64,000 nt of DNA from Geovibrio ferrireducens (lineage in GTDB: Bacteria; Chrysiogenota; Deferribacteres; Deferribacterales; Geovibrionaceae). The DNA is taken from positions 359,385 through 423,384 of the forward strand of contig NZ_JAJAPB010000001.1 of assembly GCF_026226615.1 (NCBI RefSeq). Reading direction: 5' to 3'. The notes beneath the pieces are model-generated. The model saw only the letters and a program-made list of their open reading frames with translations. It had not been told where the DNA came from and made no database searches. The position numbers were made by a program, and so were the translations under genes. Position 1 is the stretch's first letter, and every line of letters starts with the position of its first letter. Below, in pieces: positions 48,234-56,955 of the stretch.

Positions 48234-48800
48234 ATGTCGTTATTAAAAGAAGCTCTTGCAAGTGAATACTGCGTAATTAGTACAATGAAAACGCACAGTG
48301 GACAATCTGTTGAACAAATTATCGATAACAAATCAAATGATATTAAGAAGGTAGGTCACACATTTTGGCATATAAGAACTGATAAGTATACTTGTAGTAC
48401 AATTCAGAAATACGCTAGTAAGCATTGTACGTATGCACTTTTTATTGAATCAAAGGATAAATCTTCTTTGCAGGGAGCTGCAAATATATATGAGCCTATT
48501 AAAAAATACCAGCTTGATGGTGGATTATTTCTTTTTCCGCAGGGGTTGAATCCTGTAACTGGCAAAATGGATAAAAGTGCTAAATTGCTTGTATTTGATC
48601 AAATAGAAAGCTGCAGTTTTAAAGGTTTTTCACTGAAGAGCTATGTTGATGCAAATACTGGAAATATTATTGAAAGATTTTATTCCGCATGGTACTCAGC
48701 CTTTTTTAAACGAAATAAATCTAATTTTTTGCTTGGTAATAGAATAATTTGTGCCGTTGCGAGGCTTTCTTACCCTTATTGTGTTATCCCAGTTCATTGA
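48234..48800 (+). CDS. Hypothetical protein, probably frameshifted near its C-terminus
   Basis: A 188-residue protein from ATG 48234 with TTGGAGG upstream. It has an Asp/Lys/Glu-rich core (MKTHSGQSVEQIIDNKSNDIKKVGHTFWHIRTDKYTC..., YALFIESKDKSSLQGAANIYEPIKKY). The sequence is AT-rich and unlike any family I recognise. At the 3' end the +1 frame continues as LTLIVLSQFIEVEEALKYRNEFEQYD to a stop at 48847, and reads better than the annotated end (ARLSYPYCVIPVH). A single indel around 48740-48780 is therefore likely. Confidence 0.5.
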   Translation: MSLLKEALASEYCVISTMKTHSGQSVEQIIDNKSNDIKKVGHTFWHIRTDKYTCSTIQKYASKHCTYALFIESKDKSSLQGAANIYEPIKKYQLDGGLFLFPQGLNPVTGKMDKSAKLLVFDQIESCSFKGFSLKSYVDANTGNIIERFYSAWYSAFFKRNKSNFLLGNRIICAVARLSYPYCVIPVH

Positions 48801-48859
48801 AGTTGAAGAAGCTTTAAAGTATAGAAATGAGTTTGAGCAGTACGATTAGTTTTACTTGT

Positions 48860-49072
48860 TCAAAGATAGTCTTGCCAATGCTTACAGTTATGCTGAACGA
48901 AGATAGATTTTGATTTTACATTTGTGATCTTATCTTCATTGTTAACATGTCCAAAGATTAAGGGAGAACCAGTAAAGTGATTGTTAATATTGTTGTTAAC
49001 CTGTTTTTCACTGAAATTTGCATAACAGTATTTACATAAGTGGCTGCTGATTATGAGTTCGATTTCTTTCAT
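48860..49072 (-). pseudogene. Remnant of a DUF1848-type protein C-terminus
   Basis: The ORF MKEIELIISSHLCKYCYANFSEKQVNNNINNHFTGSPLIFGHVNNED... matches the C-terminal pattern of DUF1848 proteins (H.C.YCYA... followed by SPLL.G). The family is normally ~300 residues, so 70 residues without the N-terminal domain are a fragment. Upstream sequence is AT-rich and non-coding. It marks recombination in this island. Confidence 0.45.
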
Positions 49073-49146
49073 GCGATATTATAAATTGAGTTTGTGATTT
49101 TCTCCAACAGAATAAACATAAATTGTTAAATTGATATTTACATTGA

Positions 49147-49168
49147 ATTACGCATAATTATGCGTAAT
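49147..49168. promoter_or_regulatory. 22-bp perfect palindromic operator of the toxin-antitoxin pair
   Basis: The arms ATTACGCATAA/TTATGCGTAAT form a perfect palindrome with no loop, 22 bases before the antitoxin start. Type II antitoxins repress their own operons at such sites. Confidence 0.7.
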
Positions 49169-49189
49169 ATTGTCTGTAAGAGGTGTAGC

Positions 49190-49474
49190 ATGTATGGTGT
49201 AAAGTATGAGCTTAATGAAATGATGAGTGCCAGCAGCTTTTCAAGAAATATGAATAAAGTCGCAGAGCTCCTCAGAGATAAAAACCGCGTTGTGGTGCTG
49301 AGAAACAATAATCCAGAGATGATTGTACTCCCTGTACAGGAATACGAACTTATGAAGTCTGTCATGGATTTGGCAGAACATGTTGAAATAGCTCAGCTTA
49401 TTGAGGAAAGAAAAAATTCGGAAAAGGTTCCTTTGGACGAGGCACTGAAAAGACTGGGCTTAGAAGATGAGTAG
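49190..49474 (+). CDS. RelB/Phd-type antitoxin
   Basis: A 94-residue protein from ATG 49190 with AGAGGTG upstream; the reading from 49160 lies inside the operator. It has a Phd/YefM-like N-terminal fold (SASSFSRNMNKVAELLRDKNRVVVLRNNNPEMIVLPVQEYELMKSV) for DNA binding and a flexible acidic C-terminal tail (LIEERKNSEKVPLDEALKRLGLEDE) that would wrap the toxin. It overlaps the toxin gene by eight bases. Confidence 0.85.
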   Translation: MYGVKYELNEMMSASSFSRNMNKVAELLRDKNRVVVLRNNNPEMIVLPVQEYELMKSVMDLAEHVEIAQLIEERKNSEKVPLDEALKRLGLEDE

Positions 49475-49784
49475 CACGTACAATGTTTCTCTTTCTGAAA
49501 AAGCTGTTGAGGATATAGGGAGGCTTGACGGCAGCATAAAGAAACTGGTGGCTAAACAGCTTCAGGCTCTTCGGAGCAATCCTTTCAAAGGCGAATCACT
49601 GGGAAGCAAGGCAGGAATTGATCTGAACGGCTGTTATAAGCTCTATGTCCATAAAAAGCAGGTCAGAATCGTCTATCAGGTAATAGATGATGAGCTTCTG
49701 GTGTTTGTTGTCGGCATCGGGAAGAGAGAAAATTTAGAAGTATATAAAGAAATATTTAAAAGACTGCAAAGCGGACAGAGTTAG
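49467..49784 (+). CDS. RelE/ParE-family toxin
   Basis: A 105-residue RelE-fold protein: YNVSLSEKAVEDIGRLDGSIKKLVAKQLQALRSNPFKGESLGSKAGIDLNGCYKLYVHKKQVRIVYQVIDDELLVFVVGIGKREN. The Tyr/Lys/Arg positions in the C-terminal half are those of the mRNA-cutting RelE group. It blocks translation until bound by the antitoxin encoded just upstream. The pair may stabilise this island beside the prophage. Confidence 0.87.
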   Translation: MSSTYNVSLSEKAVEDIGRLDGSIKKLVAKQLQALRSNPFKGESLGSKAGIDLNGCYKLYVHKKQVRIVYQVIDDELLVFVVGIGKRENLEVYKEIFKRLQSGQS

Positions 49785-49941
49785 AACTGTCTGTCGGCTC
49801 TATGTCTCAATAACTTTATCTTTGCTCCCCAATTCCCCAGCCTCAATTGACAATTATTCATAAACGGTGTATTTTTTAACCATATACAAGATTTACGCCG
49901 TCCGAATTTTTCTGTCGGTGCAGTTCATTGCCGAGGCCGCT

Positions 49942-51312
49942 GTGTTTAAACGATTCCTGCTGTTGATCCTCCTTCTGTCCGTCTGCTCCCCTGCTTTTGC
50001 CTTGGAATTTACCTCTGCGGAAGTGGAGTACATAAAAAACAACCCCGAAGTGCGTCTTTGTGTTGATCCTGACTGGGTTCCTTTCGAGCGGATAAACGAG
50101 GAAGGGAAACATGAGGGCATAGCGGCGGATCTCCTTGCGCTTATAAGCAGCCGAACAGGCATAAAGTTTGTCCTTGTCCCCACGAAAGACTGGGATGAGA
50201 GCCTTGCCCTCTCAAAAAGCGGCGGATGCGATGCGCTCAGCTTTCTGAACAGCACCCCCCAGCGGGAAGAGTGGCTGATTTTCACCGAGCCTCATTTCAC
50301 AGATTCCAACGTATTCATAACCCGCGAGGAGCACTCCTTCATAGCAGACCCTGCCGATCTGCCTGATGAAACCATAGTTTTCCCGAAGGGAACAGCGATG
50401 GAGGAGCTTATCCGCAGGGATTACCCCAACCTGAAAATAATCATCACCGATTCCGAGATAGGCGCCTTCAACATGGTTTCCGACCGCAAGGCGGATATGA
50501 CAATGCGCTCTCTCATTGTGGCGGCATATACCATAAAAAAGCAGGGGCTCTTTAACCTGAAAATATCCGGCAGGCTGCCGGGGTATAAAAATTACCTCCG
50601 CATGGGAGTGGCTAAGGATAAGCCGCTTCTTGCGGGCATTCTCAACAAAGGAATAGCGACAATAAGCAATACTGAGCGTGAGGAGATAATCAACCGTCAC
50701 GTCTCCATAAATGTTCATACCCCAGCAAACTATAAGCTTCTGCTCAAAATTTTTGCTGTGGCTGCGGTGCTGTTCCTTATTTTTATACGTTCAAACTTAA
50801 AGCTTAGGGAACTCAACAAAAGGCTGGAAAAGGTATCACAGACAGATATGCTGACCGGGCTGTACAACAGAACCATGATAGATTCCGGATATTATTCGGA
50901 GTTTGAGCGTTCAAGAAGGTACAGGCGGCCTTTTTCTGTTATAATGTTTGATGTAGACCACTTTAAGCAGGTAAACGATAAGCTTGGTCATCTGGAAGGC
51001 GACAGAGTGCTGACGGAGATAGCTGCGGCGCTCAGGAGAACACTGCGCAGCTCAGACATTGCCGGGCGCTGGGGCGGAGAGGAGTTTCTGGTTCTCTGCC
51101 CGGAAACGGCGGCTGAGGATGCCGTCAGGCTGGGTGAAAGGATAAAAAGCTCAGTGGCATGCCTCGAAACCAAAGACAGCAGACAGATAACCGTTAGTCT
51201 GGGTGTAGCTCAGGCAGAAGAACAGGACACGCCGGACAGCCTGCTGTTTCGTGCTGATAAGGCTCTTTATCAGGCAAAAAATACAGGCAGGAACAAGGTC
51301 TGCCGCATCTGA
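49942..51312 (+). CDS. Solute-binding-domain diguanylate cyclase (SBP_bac_3-GGDEF)
   Basis: GTG 49942 (GAGG seven bases upstream) gives signal peptide MFKRFLLLILLLSVCSPAFA. Residues ~25-260 form a periplasmic solute-binding domain (EVRLCVDPDWVPFERINEEGKHEGIAADLL), then one membrane helix (LLLKIFAVAAVLFLIFI) and a GGDEF domain with active GGEEF and the inhibitory RXXD site (RSSDIAGRW). Ligand binding outside would control c-di-GMP synthesis inside. A longer reading from 49867 starts without a ribosome site. Confidence 0.87.
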   Translation: MFKRFLLLILLLSVCSPAFALEFTSAEVEYIKNNPEVRLCVDPDWVPFERINEEGKHEGIAADLLALISSRTGIKFVLVPTKDWDESLALSKSGGCDALSFLNSTPQREEWLIFTEPHFTDSNVFITREEHSFIADPADLPDETIVFPKGTAMEELIRRDYPNLKIIITDSEIGAFNMVSDRKADMTMRSLIVAAYTIKKQGLFNLKISGRLPGYKNYLRMGVAKDKPLLAGILNKGIATISNTEREEIINRHVSINVHTPANYKLLLKIFAVAAVLFLIFIRSNLKLRELNKRLEKVSQTDMLTGLYNRTMIDSGYYSEFERSRRYRRPFSVIMFDVDHFKQVNDKLGHLEGDRVLTEIAAALRRTLRSSDIAGRWGGEEFLVLCPETAAEDAVRLGERIKSSVACLETKDSRQITVSLGVAQAEEQDTPDSLLFRADKALYQAKNTGRNKVCRI

Positions 51313-51370
51313 TTTTTTTCCTCTGAAAGCTCTTCCTGCTAAAAAATTTATACACAATAGGGGTCGGACT

Positions 51371-52912
51371 ATGAAGCCTAAATACCTTATCCCTGTTTTG
51401 GTCATAGCCTTTTTTGTTATTTCCGTATGTCTCTTTGAGCTGTACCGCGGCAGGGCTGTGTTCAGAAATACTGCCCTCGCGCAGACAAAGCAGATATACG
51501 ATATTCTTATTGCCACCAGACAGTGGAATGCCATGCTCGGCTGGATATATGCCCCCGTGAGTGAGGACTGCCCGCCGAACCCTTACCTGACAGTGGATAA
51601 CAGAGATGTGCGCACTGAGGACGGCCAGCTTCTTACAATGGTTAACCCTGCTTATATGACCAGACAGATCGGAGAGATAATCAACCGCAGGATAAATATA
51701 AAAATCAAGCTCACGGGAAGAAATCCCCTCCGGCCGGAAAACGCTCCTCTTCCATGGGAGGAGGCAGCGCTGGACAGTTTTGACAAAGGAACAGGCGAAT
51801 ATTATATATGGGCGGAGGAAAACGGGTCGCACTACATAAAATATGCCGCGCCGCTGGTTGTTCAGGCGGCGTGTCTTCAATGTCATGAAGGTTATGTTCC
51901 GGGCGATATTCTTGGCGGACTCACCATAGTGCGGAATCTGGATGTACTGCGCAGTGGGCACATCGCGAAAAATACATGGACTGTGCTTCTGATGATTACC
52001 CTCGGTCTGCTCGCTGTTGCTGTGATATATTTTTTGCAGAGAAAGCTGGAGAAGGCGGACAATGCGCTGGCGGAAAAGGTAGATGAACTGAACATAGAAA
52101 TAAGGAAAAGAGAGGAGAGCGAGGCCGCAGTAGCCAAACAGACAAGGCTGAACAACATGGCCGAAGTTCTGCGCTCAATAGCCCACCACTGGCGTCAGCC
52201 TATGAACTCGTTCTGCGCCACTGTGCAGCATATTCAGGATTCCTACGACCTGAATGAGGATGATAATGAACTGGTGAATGAAACCCTTGCTTCCGTGATC
52301 AAGCTGTCGGGCACAATTGACAGCTTCACCAAAACTTTCGCAAGGACAGAGCAGTCAGCACTGTTTGACCTCTGTGAGGCTCTGGTGGAGACGGCAGAGA
52401 TATACGAGCCCTATCTGCACGAGAAAGGCATAAGGCTGACCATAAGAAGAGGGCTGGACACCGTACAGCCGGAAACTCTTAATCTTGCGGGCCCGGTTTA
52501 TGAGTGCGGCCGGTTCGATTCATGCAGTTTCGGATGCCTGGACGGAAAGGCGATGCGGATAAAAGGGGATCTGGGCGAGTTCCGCCACCTCATTTCGTTC
52601 TTCATCACAAACGCCATTGAGTCTGTACTTGAGAGAAAACTCCGTGAAAAGAAGATTTTATCTCATGTGGATATTGAATATTTTCGCTCGGAGGGGTATT
52701 ACTGTATAAGAATTGCCGACAACGGAACCGGCATTAAGAATGATGATTTCAGCAGACTGTTTGAACCGTACTTTTCCACCAAAGGCTGCGGCTCCGGCAG
52801 AGGTCTGGGGCTCTACATGGCCTCAGATATAGCCGACAGATGCTTCAGCGGCTCTGTACATGCTGAAAAGGTTTCCGATGGGGCTTCTTTTATCATAAAA
52901 CTTCGGGGCTGA
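51371..52912 (+). CDS. Haem-binding DUF3365 sensor histidine kinase
   Basis: ATG 51371 has AGGGG upstream; the reading from 51251 overlaps the previous gene. After one membrane helix (YLIPVLVIAFFVISVCLF) the periplasmic region (~30-200) matches DUF3365/Tll0287 sensors, including QWNAMLGWIYAP and a c-type haem motif CLQCHEGY. A second helix, a coiled coil and the kinase core follow: H-box SIAHHWRQPMNSF, N-box FITNAIES, G1 DNGTGI and G2 GRGLGLYM. It probably senses redox state or gas through covalent haem. No response regulator is adjacent; the diguanylate cyclases nearby may be functionally linked. Confidence 0.85.
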   Translation: MKPKYLIPVLVIAFFVISVCLFELYRGRAVFRNTALAQTKQIYDILIATRQWNAMLGWIYAPVSEDCPPNPYLTVDNRDVRTEDGQLLTMVNPAYMTRQIGEIINRRINIKIKLTGRNPLRPENAPLPWEEAALDSFDKGTGEYYIWAEENGSHYIKYAAPLVVQAACLQCHEGYVPGDILGGLTIVRNLDVLRSGHIAKNTWTVLLMITLGLLAVAVIYFLQRKLEKADNALAEKVDELNIEIRKREESEAAVAKQTRLNNMAEVLRSIAHHWRQPMNSFCATVQHIQDSYDLNEDDNELVNETLASVIKLSGTIDSFTKTFARTEQSALFDLCEALVETAEIYEPYLHEKGIRLTIRRGLDTVQPETLNLAGPVYECGRFDSCSFGCLDGKAMRIKGDLGEFRHLISFFITNAIESVLERKLREKKILSHVDIEYFRSEGYYCIRIADNGTGIKNDDFSRLFEPYFSTKGCGSGRGLGLYMASDIADRCFSGSVHAEKVSDGASFIIKLRG

Positions 52913-52943
52913 TGCACGCACCGCCCCGCGGCCGGGCGGTTAT

Positions 52944-55900
52944 ATGGTTAAATCCATCAGCAGCATAAGAAAAAAAACAGCTATTCTCCTTGCATCGGTT
53001 CTGGCTTTCTTCGCGCTTATTTTTTCCGCCCTGCTCTATTACGAACAGAAAAGTGTTCTTCAGGCAAAAGTGACTGAAGCCGATAAAAAGATGGTTCTGC
53101 TTTTTGAAGCTCATCTTAAAAGACTTACAAAGGTTTACCTTGCCCGCCTTTCCGAGATTGCCGATTCCGAAGAGTTTACCGCAGCCTTGGCGGACGGTGA
53201 CCGCGAAAGGATCATAAAAATACTTACGCCGAAATATGAATCGCTCCAAAGAAATAATCCCTATCTCTATATTCTTCATGTCCACACTCAGGAGTCCCAT
53301 TCGTTTGTGCGGATGCACATGCAGGATAAATTCGGTGACAGCCTGAACTCCTACCGTGATTCCGTGATGGAGGTAAACTCCGGTCTGCGCCCTGTTTACG
53401 GCTTTGAGGTCGGCGCGGGAGGGCTTTACTACCGGATAATAAGGCCTGTGATAGACAGTAAAGGCAGGCATCTGGGCAGCATAGAGGCGGGGATAGATCC
53501 GCAGTACTTCTATGAAACCATAAGGGAGTTCATGCCGGAGCTCATTCCTTATATAAGCGTTGCCAAAAGCAGCCTTGACCCGGCGGCAGAGGGAAGCGCA
53601 GGACGGATATACCATTCAGGCGGAGACAGTGCGCCTCTTGTGGAGGAGTTTGCCGATACTGACAGGAAGATAATAGAGTTTAATTCAAGATACTATGCGG
53701 TATGTCGGGGCACTGTATTCAAGAATTTCAGAGGGCAGGATGCCGCAGTGCTCAGGGCGTTTTATGATGTGACCGAGGCACGCCTTGTTATCGCGGAGAA
53801 AACATTCTTTTTCTTTGCCATTTCCGTTCTGCTTTTCATAATTATTTACCTGATAATGCGCAAAGGCTTTGAGAGCTTCCTCAGCTACTACAGCGAGAGG
53901 AACAGGGAGCTGGACAGCCTGTACTCACTGTTTGACGAGGGTTTTACGGTAATTTTCCGCTGGAGCAACACACTCAACTGGGATGTGACATTCTGCACAG
54001 GCAATGTCAGGCGTGTTTTCGGCTACAGCCCGGAGGAGTTTTGTTCGGGTTCGGTGAAATATGTGTCAGCTGTGCACAGCGAGGATCTCGGCAGGGTTAT
54101 AAGCGAAGTCAAAAGTGCTGTTGAGAGCGGTGTACAGAGCTTTACCCATGAGCCGTACAGGATAATAGCCAAAGACGGCCGCGTAAGATGGGTTTTTGAT
54201 TCAACCAAGATAATCAGGGATGAAAAAGGCAAAGCGCTCCGGTTTCAGGGTTATATATGCGATATAACGGATCTTTACGCTGAAATGGATGAGCTCAGAA
54301 AAACAATGAACAGGTATAAGCTTGCTGTTGATGCCTCCGGAATAGGTCTGTGGGACTGGAATCTCCAGAGCGATGAGGTTTTCTTTTCGGCGGAATGGAA
54401 GTCTATGCTCGGCTACGATGAGAAGGAGATCAAAGGCTACGCCCAGTCATGGAGGGATCTCATCCATGCGGAGGACAGGGAGAAGGCTGCCGATGAAGTG
54501 GCCAGAATGCTTTCCGGTGAGTCTGAGCGCCTTGCATGTGAGTTCAGGATGAAGTGTAAGGACGGCTCGTACAGATGGGTCAGCTCATTTGCCAAAACAG
54601 TTTTCAGCGAGGACGGAAAACCTCTGCGGGCTGTGGGGCTCCATATAGACATTACGGACAGAAAGCTGCTTGAGATAAAGCTGGATGACAACGGCAGGTT
54701 CCTTGAGGTTCTGCTGGAAAATCTCCCCGTTCCGGTGTTTTACAAAGACCGGAGCCTGAAATATATAGGCTGTAATCAGCGCTTTCTGGAATTTATGGGT
54801 GCGCAGTCAAAGAATGAGATTATAGGTCAGCGCGATTTCAGCTTCCTTGATCCAAAGCAGTCCGATATTCAGAGCAGCTATGACAAGCTTGCCCTTGAGG
54901 ATACAGGGCGGATGCATGAATACGAAGTTGATCTCACCACCCTGCGGGGCAGCAGAAGGAAGGTGATAATCTATAAACGAGCCTTTAAAAATTCCGCGGG
55001 TGAACCGGCGGGAGTCATAGGGGCATTTGCAGATGTCACAGAGATGAAGTCGCTCCAGCGTATGCTGATGAACAACGCCGAAGAGGTTCACAGGGCAAAG
55101 AAAGATCTGGACGATGCGCAGGCGCTGGCAAAGATAGGAAGCTGGCGTTATGAAATGGGCACGGGGCGTATGGTGTGGTCGGATGAGCACTACCGGATTC
55201 TGGGGCTTGAGAGCGGCAGTGTGCTTCCTTCCTTTGAGCTTTTCCTTGAGTTTGTCGGCAAAAGGGACAGGGAAAGGATAAAGGCTGTGATAGATAAGGC
55301 CTTGAAGGACAAGAAGGCTTTCAGCGAGGAGCATATACTCAACATCCCCGGAGAGGAGCACAGGCATGTGCATATCCGAGGCAGCGTGATAACGGGTGAG
55401 AACGGTGTGCCTGTGGCTCTGATAGGCACTCTTCAGGATGTCACCGACATAAAGAATGCCCAGCTTGCGCTGGACAGAATGAACCGCATGCTCTCGGAAT
55501 ATACAGAAATTGTTGATAAGAACGTAATAATCTCAAGAACGGATCTGAACGGAAGGATTCTGTATGTCAGTGATGCGTTCTGCGGTGTGGCGGAGCTCCC
55601 CCGTGAGGAACTCATAGGCCGCACACACAGCATAATCTCGCACCCCGATATGGATAAGGCGGTTTACAAAGACCTCTGGGAGACCATAGCATGGGGCAAT
55701 GTCTGGAAAGGCGAACTGAAAAACCGCAGCGGTAAAGGGAATGCTTACTGGGTTTCAGTAACCATATCGCCCACATACGGCAAAAGCGGCAGAATAAACG
55801 GCTACACCGCGGTGAGCACTGACATAACTGTGAAAAAGCAGATGGAAAAGCTCTCCGTGACTGACCCTCTCACCGGGCTTTACAACAGGCTCAGGCTGGA

Positions 55901-56345
55901 CGCGGTTTTCAGGAAGGAGCTTGAAAGGTGCGAGCGTTACGGCTGCCCGCTTTCAGTTATTCTTATAGATGTTGACGGCTTCAAGTCGATAAACGACAGC
56001 TACGGCCACCAGACAGGGGATGTGGTTCTCCGTGAGGCGGCCGACGTGCTGAGAAAAAATATACGGAAAACCGATACCATAGGCCGCTGGGGCGGTGAGG
56101 AGTTTCTTATTATTTGCCCGGAAACAGAGCTTGACGGCGCTGTGAGGCTTGCGGAAAAGCTCCGTATGGCCTTTGCTGCGCACGAGTTCATGATAGTGGG
56201 CAGCGTCACATGCAGCATAGGGGTTACAGAATATGAGGAGCAGTCAACAGAGAGTGTGATGATGAGGGCGGCGGATCAGGCACTTTATCAGGCTAAAAAA
56301 GAGGGGCGCAACTGTGTTGTCTCCGGGAGGATAGGGAAAAACTGA
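52944..56345 (+). CDS. Multi-PAS membrane diguanylate cyclase
   Basis: An 1133-residue protein: a membrane helix (TAILLASVLAFFALIFSALLYY), a dCache-like periplasmic sensor (~35-290), a second helix (FFFFAISVLLFIIIYLIM), then about five PAS/PAC modules (for example residues ~320-440, 450-570, 590-700, 710-830 and 850-960; each ends in a PAC-like ITDL or DITDR/DVT motif) and a C-terminal GGDEF domain. The active site is intact (GGEEF) and so is the RXXD inhibitory site (RKTDTIGRW). It makes c-di-GMP in response to several cues. No EAL domain is present. Confidence 0.9.
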   Translation: MVKSISSIRKKTAILLASVLAFFALIFSALLYYEQKSVLQAKVTEADKKMVLLFEAHLKRLTKVYLARLSEIADSEEFTAALADGDRERIIKILTPKYESLQRNNPYLYILHVHTQESHSFVRMHMQDKFGDSLNSYRDSVMEVNSGLRPVYGFEVGAGGLYYRIIRPVIDSKGRHLGSIEAGIDPQYFYETIREFMPELIPYISVAKSSLDPAAEGSAGRIYHSGGDSAPLVEEFADTDRKIIEFNSRYYAVCRGTVFKNFRGQDAAVLRAFYDVTEARLVIAEKTFFFFAISVLLFIIIYLIMRKGFESFLSYYSERNRELDSLYSLFDEGFTVIFRWSNTLNWDVTFCTGNVRRVFGYSPEEFCSGSVKYVSAVHSEDLGRVISEVKSAVESGVQSFTHEPYRIIAKDGRVRWVFDSTKIIRDEKGKALRFQGYICDITDLYAEMDELRKTMNRYKLAVDASGIGLWDWNLQSDEVFFSAEWKSMLGYDEKEIKGYAQSWRDLIHAEDREKAADEVARMLSGESERLACEFRMKCKDGSYRWVSSFAKTVFSEDGKPLRAVGLHIDITDRKLLEIKLDDNGRFLEVLLENLPVPVFYKDRSLKYIGCNQRFLEFMGAQSKNEIIGQRDFSFLDPKQSDIQSSYDKLALEDTGRMHEYEVDLTTLRGSRRKVIIYKRAFKNSAGEPAGVIGAFADVTEMKSLQRMLMNNAEEVHRAKKDLDDAQALAKIGSWRYEMGTGRMVWSDEHYRILGLESGSVLPSFELFLEFVGKRDRERIKAVIDKALKDKKAFSEEHILNIPGEEHRHVHIRGSVITGENGVPVALIGTLQDVTDIKNAQLALDRMNRMLSEYTEIVDKNVIISRTDLNGRILYVSDAFCGVAELPREELIGRTHSIISHPDMDKAVYKDLWETIAWGNVWKGELKNRSGKGNAYWVSVTISPTYGKSGRINGYTAVSTDITVKKQMEKLSVTDPLTGLYNRLRLDAVFRKELERCERYGCPLSVILIDVDGFKSINDSYGHQTGDVVLREAADVLRKNIRKTDTIGRWGGEEFLIICPETELDGAVRLAEKLRMAFAAHEFMIVGSVTCSIGVTEYEEQSTESVMMRAADQALYQAKKEGRNCVVSGRIGKN

Positions 56346-56589
56346 GAAAGAAGCGCCGGAACATTTTGTAATTTTCTTAAATATAGTTTTATTAAACTTC
56401 TCCCGCAAACACCGTTCATTTTCTTCACGACGTAAATTGTCTTTTTTCAGCAAAAACATACTGGCTTACTAGGGCTTAAAGAATGTAAAGGAACTGCTTT
56501 GCAAACTTAACAGCCGATACACAAGATTAAAACCCCCTTAACATTCTTGGATCTATAGTTATAGCAGAGTAAACATCAGGAGGTCCAGA
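56346..56589 (+). promoter_or_regulatory. Control region upstream of the nap cluster
   Basis: This 244-base gap has no coding signal. TTAACA followed by TATAGT/TATAGC-like boxes (56537-56570) is a weak promoter candidate for the nap cluster; no FNR- or NarL-type dyad is obvious. CAGGAGG precedes the first gene. Confidence 0.4.
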
Positions 56590-56943
56590 ATGTTTAATTT
56601 TATTAAGGTCGGCTTCATTGCGCTGACGTTATTCCTCACGGCGTTCGCTGTTTATGCGGATAAGCACCCGGAGGAGATAGGGAACAAGGACTGTATGGAG
56701 TGCCATGTTGAGGTGACTCCCGATGCGGTCAAACAGTGGGATGAGAGTGCGCACGGTTTTACAGGTGTTAAATGCGGAGTGTGTCACGGTGATGAGTTTA
56801 ATTTCAAAAAAGTGCCTGCGAATGACACCTGTCGGGGATGTCACGCCAAGCAGGTGGAAAACAATTTTATGGCGGATAAATCATGCGCCATGTGCCACCC
56901 GGCCCATACCTTCACCGTACATAAACAGAAAGATTACAAATAA
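56590..56943 (+). CDS. napM: Periplasmic tetrahaem cytochrome, NapM-like
   Basis: A 117-residue protein with signal peptide MFNFIKVGFIALTLFLTAFAVYA and four haem motifs: CMECH (~35), CGVCH (~62), CRGCH (~81) and CAMCH (~99). Small tetrahaem cytochromes in this place (NapM of napMADGH/napCMADGH clusters) pass electrons to NapA in bacteria that lack NapB. GGAGG lies seven bases upstream of ATG 56590, and the napA start is 12 bases downstream. Confidence 0.82.
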   Translation: MFNFIKVGFIALTLFLTAFAVYADKHPEEIGNKDCMECHVEVTPDAVKQWDESAHGFTGVKCGVCHGDEFNFKKVPANDTCRGCHAKQVENNFMADKSCAMCHPAHTFTVHKQKDYK

Positions 56944-56955
56944 CGGAGATTTATT

